Assembly (NCBI RefSeq): GCF_964355755.1
Contig: NC_092679.1
Span: 6,262,001-6,326,000, forward strand
Length of the DNA stretch: 64,000 nucleotides
Source: Antedon mediterranea
Lineage: Eukaryota > Echinodermata > Crinoidea > Comatulida > Antedonidae
Reading direction: 5' to 3'
Positions 10,854 through 21,735 of this stretch are shown one piece after another. The translations under genes and the position numbers were made by a program. Below the pieces are notes generated by a model, which worked only from the letters and a program-made list of their open reading frames with translations, was not told the DNA's origin and did no database searches. The stretch's first letter is position 1. The number at the start of each line of letters is the position of its first letter.

Positions 10854-12024
10854 ACCGAAAAACAATACTGGTTATCATCTATACGTAGATTAAAACATGC
10901 ATAACACGTTTTACGCGCAGCTGTATAGAGTTTGCTATGGAAGGCCATTTTCAGTTAAACTGAATTACCTGATACAAGTGTCAACTCGTATTTCCATTTT
11001 ACATGCTTCGTAATAAAACTAAGACTTGTTTAATGGTTCGTTTGTAGAGTGAATAATTGATTTCGTTTCTGTTAAATAATAGGTTTATTTCAAAATAATT
11101 CCAACGCATAGTAACTACATTGTTACTACAAAAACGTCTGGCTAGTTTGTTTCAACATAGTATGTTGTCAGTCAATATGTAAAAATTACAGGTTAAAGAG
11201 TAGACTTCCCACAAGTCTGAAAATATTAGTTCACATTTTATACGTATGGAACGCCACATGTGGCAAAATAAATATCTTTTTACTAATTTCGGTCTAGAAC
11301 AGAGAGAATGAAATAAAGTGTTCTGTAGCATACCTTTTGTACGCCGGTCTTCCTAATCAGTATCAAAAGCAAATAAGTCTTCCCAATTGATCAAATATAT
11401 GTATTATCGCAACCACTCAGATTGTATTCTCTCCCTCCATCCAAGACCGAAGTTTTGGAGGGACGGTCATCAATGAGCAAGGTCATTCCAGATGGAATTC
11501 TCAAGCCCCGCTTCACGCTCAGAAGAGAATACTTACACTCGTCCTCGTGGGTTAGCGATTTGATCAACTTTATTCGTTTCTCCGTGAAACAAACTATAGA
11601 AATGATCCCTAAAAGTATGATCTTAGTTGGAATTGCGCTTTTGATGACTCTTATGTTACAATATATTTTACACCAAAGCAGTGTCATTATGGAACGTGAA
11701 CATACACAGCTTTGATTTCTTAACACTGTATACATTTATACATGTATATGTGCTGAAAAACAATATTACATAGTTTAATTAAAAAGTATATTTTTTATTT
11801 TAAAAATGATCAAACTAATATTAAACTAATATTAAATTCTGTACCCAGAATTTAACAAATTTAATTATTCACGGAAAATTTTTCACGCGTCCAACACACT
11901 AAATTCTGTTCTACAAACCATATTGTTTGTGTCGGATGGCGCCCTGTATCGTGTCATAAATCCCATGGTTTTACACAGCATGTTTTATACCGCTCTATCA
12001 TTTAATCGAATTCAATCGATGGTG
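10854..12024. other. Intergenic: 3' flanks and dispersed repeats
   Basis: Contains the 3' untranslated region of the 153-aa gene and a fragment of a dispersed repeat at about 11195-11280 (gacttcccacaagtctg… gaacgccacatgtggc). It also holds one copy of a 218-bp repeat (separate entry) and the presumptive 3' UTR of the minus-strand GALNT gene, with reverse-strand AATAAA-like sites near 11790. Confidence 0.5.
11408..11625 (-). repeat. 218-bp dispersed repeat with UUCG hairpin, copy 1
   Basis: Near-identical to 45747-45964 and 47290-47502, which lie in the opposite orientation. The edges are sharp (taagatcatacttttaggg and ctgagtggttgcg). On the strand given here it contains ccaaaac-ttcg-gtcttgg, a hairpin with a C(UUCG)G loop. 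Both strands happen to be open for about 70 codons. Confidence 0.8.
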
Positions 12025-15000
12025 TCAACTTTTCTTTTTGGCATATTCTACAAAAGTCCACATTTGCTGCTGTTTGCCAGCGATGCATTTATCTATAATA
12101 ACATCTGTATTGTGTCTTGCTAAACACAACTCATATCTTTTGTATGATATAACATGATTTGTCTAGAAATAAAAGAAAATTAGTAAGTGTTGTGTATAAT
12201 TATATAGGCCTACAATACAGTCGTATGCGCGCGCATTACTAAGTCAAGGTTCTGAATGCAAGTCCAAAGCGTTATAATGTTCATTTTTGTCTACATAATA
12301 TTTTACATATATACATATTTCATAGGATATACTAGACTTGCCCCAAGTCTGTATTTATTGTCTTTTTTATGTTATTATTAGTCCATCAGTCGACGTTTTG
12401 ATTTTTGTCTGAAAATACAGGAGTTTACAAGCTCAAGTGGTATATGTATGAAACGCCATATGTGCCAAAATATTTATCGTTTTACAAATATTAAGTCAAA
12501 ACTTCCTCTGGAACCAAGACTAGGGATATACACATACCTGGTCAATATCCCAATCACGAATGACGTCATCACTTTCACACGAGCAAAGTTTTATAAATAC
12601 TCTAGTTGCACATAAACAGTCCCCGTTCACACGTATGTCTCCTTTGGTAGAAAGATGGAACAACTGTGAAATGTTAAAGAACTGTTGAAATACCAGAGCA
12701 TTGTTTAACGTCATGAGGAGATTTCCCGAATGATCGAAATCAAAACGGTACTGAGTTTGGTCTACTAGCGTTCCTGCTCCCAAAAGTTATCCATTCGGAA
12801 ATGTACAAGATCATTACATCCAACTATTCATGGCTATTACTTGCTCCTGGCAAGATGAAATGTAAAGTTATCTTAAGAATATTTGCCGAATAAATATTAT
12901 TATTATTATTATTAACTATTTACACTAATATAAATCAAACATCGTATACTCTATCTCTTAACAAAACATTTCAATCTTCTATCAACTAAAACCAAAGTAT
13001 AGTCATGTCCCGGGACCACACTCTATTAGTCACCACCAGGTAGGCTTACTTCACTAGTGCTTCTATGAATGGATGACGAGTTGAGAACGGTAGTAGACCA
13101 AATCCAGTACCGTTTTGATTTCGATCATTCGGGAAATCTCCTCATAACTATGAGTAAAAAAACATAGAAGGACAGCATCTGATATGAACTTACTTGATTG
13201 CCTCCTTGCCCGTGGCATTTGTACAAGCCCACTCGCCCACCAGTTGTACCAGGTTGAATTCCTCTCGTGTCCATACATTTATGATTTGTATCAAAGGTTC
13301 GAATCTAGCAGACAAACACAATCATTCATCTTACAATCATAATATTAACCAGGGCGTTGGTGAAATATTATATCAATAAGCAAACCCACTCAATAAAGAC
13401 TTACCAATACTACTGTAATAGCTAGAACAGTACAAGAACATTAGAGTTTATGATGAGAAATGTGCATTAACTTACCTCTCCGCTTTGCAGAAGTAGAGGT
13501 GGCAACGGGAAGTGCTTTACGAGATCATTCGCAATGTTTTCTAAAAACCATCTAAACGATTTGCACTTATGCGAAGCGCGAAACTGTATTGGTTTGGTTA
13601 AATCTCCAAGTTTTATACTCGGACTGTACAGATACGATTTTCTTGAATAAAAGTACTGTTTGTAATCATCCATCCATACCTCAGCTACTCTTGCAAAATT
13701 CTAAACAAAAACAGGTGATAGTTCGTAATAAAAACATACACTGTCCACAAGCAACGTACCAGGCGCTCAAAACCATATACAGAATTTACAAACCTTAATA
13801 ATGAAATGAAACCTACCTTATCTTGTATAAATTGAAGTGTACCTTTTGGAAAGCTGTACGGAGGGCGTCCATCGAAGCGATACGCATGCGCAACTCTTGA
13901 ACATGGGACCCATACCAATGAACCACCACACATCCATACCTGGATCAATAAAATATACAAATGTAAAATATACAAGTTATGGTTGATATTTTCTATTCTA
14001 AAGCTCTGTCTACACTATCAAACTAATTGACAAAAAAAGTGTATTGTTCCCAAATATGGTAGTGATGTGCCCAAATATGGTAGTGATACGTCATCATGTC
14101 CATATATGGGCACATCACATTTTTGTCACATAAAGTTTGATAGTGTAGACAGAGCTGAAGTTTCCTTCTCCACCTTAAAATTCGAGCTGGTTGTAACCGA
14201 TATTTCATACCAACGACAAACCTGTTGCAAAGTCAACGTTTGGAAACCTGAATGTTATCTTTCCATATTCGATTTATTTTTACTTGACCAGGCAGACCAT
14301 GTCACAAACACTTAATATAGTATACCTTAAATGATAGTTCGTAATTCTCTCCACCCCACATTTCCAAGCCATCATCGAAGGCACCAAGTTCAAAAAAGTA
14401 TTTCTTATCGATGGCAAACACACCGCCAGCAAGCACCGGTGACCTAGGCGTTCAGAGAAATAAAACACGATTAATAATTAATTCAGTTATTTCTCAATAA
14501 CTTAGCTTAGTTATCAATCTGAAACGGTAATGTTCTGGTGCGATCTGTATTCAAAATTTTACGATTAGGCAAACCAGTTTTAAACAAAATCATAGAATAG
14601 TAGTTCGAAATAATTATATATGGTGGGCCATTTCAACAATAAACCAATCAGCCTTACGTAGGCCTACCTGTATGGTTCTGTGGCATAACGTCTAGAAACC
14701 ATGTCACGCATTGGTAGCCCACCAACTCGTTTATAGTCCAAAGTCCAGTCGAACATTCCTCTTGCCAGCGCTCCTTGAGATTGTGGGTAAATCGTAAAAT
14801 TGAGGCTGTCAATAATGTCAAGTATTGGTACGGCGACTGTGGTCCTTTGGATTAAAACATTACATAGAGTAAACTTAATCCCAGTCTTGGAAGTAGGACA
14901 GTAAACGGTTGTTCAAAAATAAGTTTTGCTGAAATATGACGTTTTAGGACCAAAATGTACAAACCTGTTTGTCTTAATGATAGTCATAAGCGGCGGAAGC

Positions 15001-17232
15001 CAGTTCAGTCCAACCTCGCAATGAGAATCAAGGAAGATTATCGTCTGCCCAGTTGCCATCTGAGCGCCTAGAACGCGGGAAGCGATGATTCCTCTACGTT
15101 TGGTGTTTCTCAATAGTTTAACCAGACGATGGTACTGTGGTTTAGTAATTTCAGTAAATAACGAGGAATGCAAGTGCTCTGTAACAAAGTAGGCCTATAT
15201 TATTTACAAAATTAATTTGAAACCATTTACCATGATGATGTTAAATTATGAGCTTCTTCAGTCCATCTGGAATTAAATTTGCCTAAAGTCGAAGCATCGA
15301 GTTGACATTGCTTCAGGATGCGGAAACAAATAAAACGTCACAAAACAGGTTTGGAGTTAATTAAAATTACATTACAGCTTATTAAAAATCAAGTAGCTTA
15401 CCCATTGTACTCGCATCGTCGATAAGAATTATTTCCCGGAGAAAGGCTGGAGGAGTGCGGTTGATGACACTGTGGATTGTCCGTAATAACGTCGACCAGC
15501 CTTCATTGTGAAATGCAATGATAACGCTTGCGTTGGGCAACTGAGACGGGTAGTGCCAATGTTTACACCTGCAATTTGGTAAATATAATATACCATAATG
15601 CGAAATTCTATGATAATGATGTGGAAGAAAGAGAAACAGATGAAGTCGACGATAAGATAACGACGACGATAACGATGACGATAACGATGACAATAACGAT
15701 GACGATAACGATGACGATAAAGATGACGATAAAAATAGAATAGAAGAGAAAAGGAATAAAAGTACACACTCACTCATGTTTTCGTAAATCCGGGATCGTT
15801 CTATTATAACTAATTTTATCACTACTGAATTGGTTGATACTGTACATCATCACACTCTTTTCGATTTCATTCTTTTCCCATGGTTCATGTTTTACTGCTC
15901 GTCCATTTTCCCCTTGTCCTTGCGTAGTATGTCCGTATTGACTGGGTTCGTAATTACCCCACATCGGTCGGATCACTGCTCCGCCTAACACATGATACTC
16001 AGTGTCGCTGATCCATTGCAGTAGCCATACAGCCATTCCAAGGTATGTATTGTAGTCCTTCAAAATGCAATGGATAATACGAGAAAATTAACGATGTCCC
16101 AAACGGCGCCCCGTAGTTACATTATTTTTTTTGTTTAGTTTTTTAAAGCATGAGTGGAGGCTATAAGAATGCTTATCATGAAAAATAATATTCACAGGAG
16201 TTTTAATATGCATTTGAATAGTCTTTATAACTTATAAAGCTATAGGCTTTAAGCTTGGTTTTCATTGAGCAAGTAAGTAAGTGAGTTGAGCAATCAGAAT
16301 TCCGATATTAAATCCATCGCGTCATGACTGGTCAAATTAAAATAAAGGTATTAACGAGTTTCTTTTCATCACAAAAGAAGTCATTTGAAATCGAAATGCT
16401 ATTAAAATATGATAAAGCAACATGCATTTGATGACGTAAAACTTCCAAGGGAACAGAACCTTCGTCAAATCCCAGCTGCTATTTATTTTAAAATATTATT
16501 ATGTAGAACTGTATTTCCCTTGAGAATTTTTCTGTGCAGTAAATTAATGTTGTATATGTTGCGATGGGAACTAAGAATGTTATAGGCCTACAGTACACCG
16601 TATTGTAATACAGCAGAACGGCCTGTTGATGTTGAAAAAATAATAATTAAAGGGGAATTCTATAATATATGTTTAATATAACAATGTATAAATACTGTAT
16701 AATAGTTTGTAATAACCGAATTGATGATATTCCTAAAACTTTCTCGATGACTAGTTACCAGAATTATCAATTTGAAATAGCACCCGTTTCCTTCAATAGG
16801 CCTATATTTATATACAACTTTAAACTATTAATACTTGGATAAACAATGTACAAAAATAGTTATGACGTACACGCAACGCCACGTAATTTGACCAATCACA
16901 ATCGATAAATGATTCGGCCTGTCGATTGTGATTGGTCAATAAATACTTTTGATGCGCGTACGTTTTTGCGCTGCGTCCTGGTTTGAACCATTTAGAAATT
17001 TACTATACTGTTTCCGAACCTGTTGCAGTTCAAAAACCATTAAATACGTAGGTTGGTTCATACTCACAGATATGGTGTATAATCTATTGTTTTACGTAGG
17101 CCTACATACCTGTTGATACGCGTGTCGAACCTTCACCCTCCGTGGGATGGACCGGTTAAGTATCGTAAAAACTACGAAGATGGTAACAAAGCAGAAAGCC
17201 GTTCGTCCGCGTCGTAGAAATCGAAACCTCAT
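12025..17232 (-). CDS. GALNT7-like: GALNT7-like polypeptide GalNAc-transferase, gene A, 11 exons, 601 aa
   Basis: Exons, in transcript order: 17110-17232, 15774-16057, 15402-15568, 14965-15178, 14668-14844, 14326-14443, 13817-13939, 13476-13700, 13194-13304, 12538-12663, 12025-12162. All phases close, giving 601 codons. It is a type II Golgi protein with a TM at residues 11-25 and a stem. The GT-A catalytic domain has [18 protein letters not shown] (149-166), the Mn-binding D-S-H motif (242-244), [16 protein letters not shown] and WGGEN (351-355). [12 protein letters not shown] precedes a ricin-type lectin domain (478-601). The protein transfers GalNAc from UDP-GalNAc to Ser/Thr. WHYP after the conserved Cys, the NYEP stem motif and the exon map shared with gene B point to GALNT7. 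Lectin repeats read CMD (alpha), CLC (beta) and CLA (gamma), so only alpha keeps the Asp of the sugar-binding CLD motif. Exons 9 and 10 together equal gene B exon 9 (237 nt), so one intron is extra. Confidence 0.92.
12320..12480. repeat. Dispersed repeat also present at 56030-56165
   Basis: Both loci share tgtatttattgtctttt, gttagtccayc.gtcg, ctgaaaatay and the sequence tatatgtatgaaaygcyatatgtg. Related atggcgtttcata fragments occur at about 11250, 21195, 21326 and 41535. It lies just beyond exon 11 of GALNT gene A, inside its last intron. Confidence 0.6.
12664..13193 (-). other. Paralog-specific intron 9 of GALNT gene A with a 59-bp inverted repeat
   Basis: This 530-bp intron splits the lectin sequence GGNQ|LFHL, which is uninterrupted in gene B. 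It holds inverted arms at 12714-12772 and 13086-13144 (tgaggagatttcccgaatga… / …cattcgggaaatctcctca) with only four mismatches. It also holds a (TTA)n tract at about 12895-12915 preceded by gccgaataaat, which looks like a retroelement 3' end. Confidence 0.75.
14001..14156. mobile_element. AAGCTCTG MITE in GALNT gene A intron 6
   Basis: Terminal inverted repeats AAGCTCTGTCTACACTATCA and its complement bracket the typical core (caaatatggtagtgatrtg … catatatgggcacatcaca). One of about ten copies in the window. Confidence 0.85.
15651..15738. repeat. (GATGAC/GATAAC)n microsatellite in GALNT gene A intron 2
   Basis: Roughly 14 imperfect hexamers such as gacgataacgatgacgataa. It starts about 80 bp upstream of exon 3 in the minus-strand gene. 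Apparent long ORFs here are products of the repeat. Confidence 0.9.
16855..16985. mobile_element. Small palindromic element with a 19-bp stem
   Basis: ttgaccaatcacaatcgat and its exact complement are separated by about 15 bp near 16890-16940, inside sequence that begins acgtacacgcaacgcc and ends ttgcgctgcgtcc. The flanks resemble the GGTTCCCACTAG/GACGCAACG MITE family elsewhere in the window. It lies in intron 1 of GALNT gene A. Confidence 0.6.
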
Positions 17233-18735
17233 TGTTTCTTCGTCGCCTCTGATGCCATCACGTTGATACTATCCAAAAAAGATACAATGGTCATCAAAAT
17301 GCAATTATGGAAGGTGATCTATTAGATGATCATGATCCATGTACTTGACTCTTGTTTGGCCAAACGACTCCCTTGTGATTTACTACGATGAACTTTACTT
17401 TCAGCCTGTATAGATATAGAAGATACGTATTAAATACTGCGAGAGTTTAGATATATAAATAACAATATAATAATGTTAAGTATATTGCCTATTGATGAGA
17501 GTTGGTTATTTGTTCAGGATAATATTTAATCGTCTGGACGTGATAAACTCTGCACACACAGAAAGCAACAAACAATGCTAGGCCTACGTTACATGACAGG
17601 TAGTAACTGTTTTCAGTCAACGTTATAATTTAGATCAAATTGAAAAGGAAATAAGTAGGCCTAGCTTTAATCTGATATAAAAAAAAAACTACTTATACAC
17701 TCGTTTTTTGATATTCAACAGGAAATTAAATAGCTTTATAGGATGAAAATTCAATCCAGGTTCAATTTATCATTTCATATGTGGTGTTTAATTGTTATGG
17801 CCATAAAAAAATTCATAATACGGCAAAGGCTATATCACGATAGTAATCCTGTCTCACAGAGTCTGGATTGAACCACGACTCTATGAGTAGCAGGCAAGTA
17901 TATGCAATCGTGTCACTCCATTTGTGAAGATATCTTTAGCTTTGCCTAAGTAGTACTGTATTGTCAAATGTTTAAATGTTTGGCGAGGAAGCACGCGTGC
18001 GCGTGATCTGACAATAAAACCCCAATGAAAATCGTTATATCACACAGATTATAATACTTTTCAGTTATGTTTAGGCCTATATAAATCGGCTTTTATAAGA
18101 TAATTATATTAGGTCCTCTAAATGTACGAACACCTACCTTCAAACTTAATTATCCACGCGGCAGACATGCAGACGTGAGCTGAGTTCGATCGAAATTGAA
18201 TTCCGCCTGAAATAAATACTTGAATTTCAATCAACAAATCGAATGACTACCTTCTCGTTATTAATAAGTAAACAATGATTATTTGCTTGGTGCTATATCT
18301 GGATAAGGGTTAGGCCTAAAGTGACAACTTCATCAGCGATAGCGTGCTTGAATCCCATCTTAAGACGACTTGAATCGTCTGTCAACCGTGTACGCTAACA
18401 AAAAAGGTAACAGCTTACGGCACGTAGCTTTTGTATGCTATAATCGCCTATTACCACCTTCAACTCTAAAATCAATTGATAAGAAAGCTTATAAAAATAA
18501 TTGGGATGAAAAGAACACATTGCTTAAAGACTCTATAGAAAGAATGGTACGGTTATTAGATACGTGTAATGAACCGTTAGGCTTTGTTAAAGTTTGTCTG
18601 AAGAATTGTTGGACAGGTGCTGAACGATAAACTATCATAAGAATAATATTAATATACTCATACTGTAAAGCTCCATTCTAAAACTGTTTGTGCCCAAAAC
18701 GCTTTCGATAAAGTGACAGTTCGCACACGTGTACA

Positions 18736-19721
18736 TTAAACAACCAAACAGATATAATACGAGTAAAGAGGTATCGATATCGTTAATATTAGATTCCCAA
18801 ACCCACACCTTCCCATTTCCCTCGCCGTTATCCCATGACTCCCCAATAAGTAGGCCCTCAGGGTCCGCCGTTCTGATAGCTCTTGTAATCGCCACTCTTC
18901 TCTAAAATATAATTAATAGAAGGTCATTCGAGTGCTTTGATTGAACATTAATCGGACAACGTAAATTCCTTGTTTATGTTACCATAACTACCGTTCCAAC
19001 ACTAACATACCAAACTTGAAAACGCGTCATCACATCGGATCGAATAACGCAAGATGCGTCACAGGACAGCCAAAGACACCGCCGTTAAAAATTAATAAAT
19101 TAACGCCTTATAAAACCTGACTTAGGCCCAGGCCCAGCTAATAATGTTGACATTTTAATGTGTGAAAAGAGCACTCTCAGAAATTTGCATCAAGGTTATG
19201 CGGCATGTACAGCGTACATTCTGAAGAGGAGTGAAATTCCCTCCTCCACCCCATCGTATATCTACGTCACATAGTTTGTTCGTTATGATGAAAGACAGAA
19301 GTTTACCATATCACACATTGCAGAAATGTCATATTTGTTGTGAGCTAAACGTAGAAATGAAAATATACCCATATTTCTTGTTGAATATGACATGCATGTT
19401 CTTCTTCAAACACAAAATGATACAAGCTATCTCATTATTTTGTCTATACAAGTTCAGTTACTAAACAATTCATCTCGTGTGTATCTAAACAACCCTCTTC
19501 AGTCTAAAAGAAAATAAAGTAAATCCTAGGCCTAAATCAATCGGGACACGAGTTTCTATCTTATTTGTTCCTTACCTTGTTAGCTGCTTCTTGATGACGA
19601 CGGTTCCACTGCAACTTCTTTCATTAGTGGCCTTACTAACTAATGACGAGATGAAATACAAGATCGTTAGAGTAACATTGAACTTGATTGTTTTAGTTGT
19701 GTAAACTGAACCACGAGCCAT
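18736..19721 (-). CDS. Weak two-exon model, 103-aa possible membrane protein
   Basis: Exon a (19576-19721, from ATG) ends in phase 2 at acaag|gtaagg. Exon b (18736-18901) follows attatattttag and closes the frame at a TAA. The product would carry two modest hydrophobic stretches (FNVTLTILYFISSLV and FGNLILTISIPLYSYYICLV) joined by a charged linker. I do not recognise it. An alternative acceptor choice would give a different frame in exon b. The model depends only on splice-site and phase agreement and may be spurious. Confidence 0.22.
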
Positions 19722-20311
19722 CGTCACTGTTGAGGCTTGCACCAGTCTTTGTTGTGGTATTGCGGTCAGCTCACATTCCAAATAAACCTGCTCGGAAATT
19801 ATTACAATATAATAGCTTTTTTTTAAAATAAAAAAGAACAAAAAATAAATTATGAGAACAAAATATGCCTATGTTAGCCTATGTTAGAAATAGATTTTTA
19901 AAATTTTTTATTTTAACGACACCCAACAGCAAAAAAATCGCCATTAAAAATACTTAGATAGCAATATAGGCCTATGTATATAGGCTATATACATAAAAAC
20001 ACAGAAAAATACATACAAAAAATGGCAAAATTAAATAGATTTAGGAATTTAGATCTAAAAATTGACAAACTATTGTCAAAAAATATTGATAGTCAATAGA
20101 AATTGAATTGACAATAGTCCTATATTAGAGATACGTCATACCCATACAGACTTCGACATTTTATTTTAGCGCAGAAGAAAAGTTAGAGTCTCGTCCAGTC
20201 CATAGCCAATGTCAAGACATTGTTATCAGTAAACGATGATTTTACGTAAAATTCAACCATAAGCCATTATTTTTGTAGCAAATATCTCACCTAAAATATC
20301 ACCTTTCTTTT

Positions 20312-20495
20312 CGATTTTATTTTTCGTACATAAGTTGGGGACCCCTTATGTCAAGGATAGCCAAACTACTTAGTCCTAAATATAACTAAACCTAACCCTC
20401 TAAATAACTCTCTCTCACCATAAAGTAAAAAGAAGTTGCTCATGGGATTCGAACTCAATACATCGACATGAACTTATGTACGAAAAGAAATATCG
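20312..20495. mobile_element. 185-bp inverted-repeat element
   Basis: The arms ttttcgtacataagtt (20321-20336) and aacttatgtacgaaaa (20471-20486) are exact complements, with partial extension on both sides (cgat…). The interior has no ORF. It is consistent with a MITE. Confidence 0.6.
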
Positions 20496-21180
20496 CGGGC
20501 GGGGGAATTCAGTGCTGTTTCTAGATTTTCCAATGTCATGCACTTTATTCCGTAATAAAGTTATTCCATTTACGGAGATGATACTTTCACTGCTTACTAT
20601 AATTACTAGTATTATTACAGCCTATGTTTACGATGTTAATTTATTGATGGTATAGTTGATTGCACAGCATATGTTTATTATTCATAAGGCCTGTATTTAT
20701 ATTTTAAATTAAGAAATGAAGAGGAGCATGGTTGAAATGAAACTTTATTGAATATTCTTTGTTATTGTTAATCAAACAGAAAAATAAATAAAGCATTTGG
20801 TTGGACACAAGCAACATGGCTTTGTCAGTATACAGAGTAAATGCAATCCCAAAGCACAATGTTAATCCACGGAGAAAGTATTTCGAAATTGTTAATGCGA
20901 TAATTAGTAAATAACAAATTGTAAAATCAAGTGGTGAACTAATATAAGGAGAATGGGAGGGGCGGGGGGAGTCTGATATTGAATCTACCTACGAGTAATT
21001 TCAATTCTGCAGCATTTTATAGTTATGTACATTAGTAACTTAGTACATTAGTTCACTTAGGTTGACCCTGGTCTCCCCAATTTCAGTTTTTTTTGTTATG
21101 TATATACTCAAATAGACCAAATAAATAATGAAATGAAATGAACTGACGGCGATTCTACTTAATATTGGTAAAAAGATAAA

Positions 21181-21470
21181 CAGTTTGGCACACATGGCGT
21201 TTCATACGTATAAATAATACTTCCAGCAGCTATGCGAATATTAAAAACAGGAACATTCAATTATCTTCGTTCTTTTCAAATTCATACTAAAGTTAAAACT
21301 GTTTAAATCATTAAAAGCTTTCTGCACACATGGCGTTTCATACGTATAAATAATTCTTCCAGCAGCTAGGCGAATAATAAAACCTAGAAAATTCAATTTA
21401 TCTTCTTTCTTGTCATACTAAAGTTAAAACTGTTTAAATCATTAAAATCTTTCAATTTATAGCCAACCAA
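21181..21470. repeat. Tandem duplication of about 140 bp
   Basis: The block cacacatggcgtttcatacg … aagttaaaactgtttaaatc occurs twice in a row with small differences. The same ggcgtttcata motif marks other dispersed repeats in the window. Confidence 0.75.
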
Positions 21471-21735
21471 CAGATAAAACAAGACCCCTGCGGAACCAAA
21501 GGTTAAAACGGCGGTATGCATTGAGCATCATGTTAGCAATGCTCAATTTTCGACAACAACATGCATTTTACTTTCAGATCTTGAATTTATGCCGGCAAAC
21601 GAACGTTTTGAGCTTTGATTTTAATAAAATTCACTACTCTTTTCCGCAACGGACATCATTAAAATGTTGTGCAACAAGAAACGCAAGTTAATAACGGCGT
21701 CACGTGAGTTTAAGAGTAATTAAAATTTATAATTT

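Larger units (their letters stand above)
17233..21735. other. Spacer between the two GALNT genes
   Basis: Contains the upstream region of gene A, a weak two-exon minus-strand gene model (separate entry) and a 185-bp inverted-repeat element at 20312-20495. A tandem duplication at 21181-21470 and the likely 3' UTR of gene B complete it; reverse-strand AATAAA occurs near 20743. An open frame at 18370-18630 has no ATG and no splice context and is not called. Confidence 0.5.

Noticed and set aside
12664-12783. N-terminal extension of GALNT gene A exon 10 in the same frame
   Set aside because: It is intronic: the acceptor ttaacatttcacag at 12664 joins GGNQ to LFHL exactly as in gene B. The open stretch is one arm of an inverted repeat.
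15382-15822. Long serine/leucine-rich frames on both strands
   Set aside because: They arise from the GATGAC microsatellite read through GALNT gene A intron 2; only 15402-15568 is a real exon here.
18370-18630. 86-codon open frame with plausible composition
   Set aside because: Starts with TTG, not ATG, has no acceptor in the right phase, and shows no recognisable domain.
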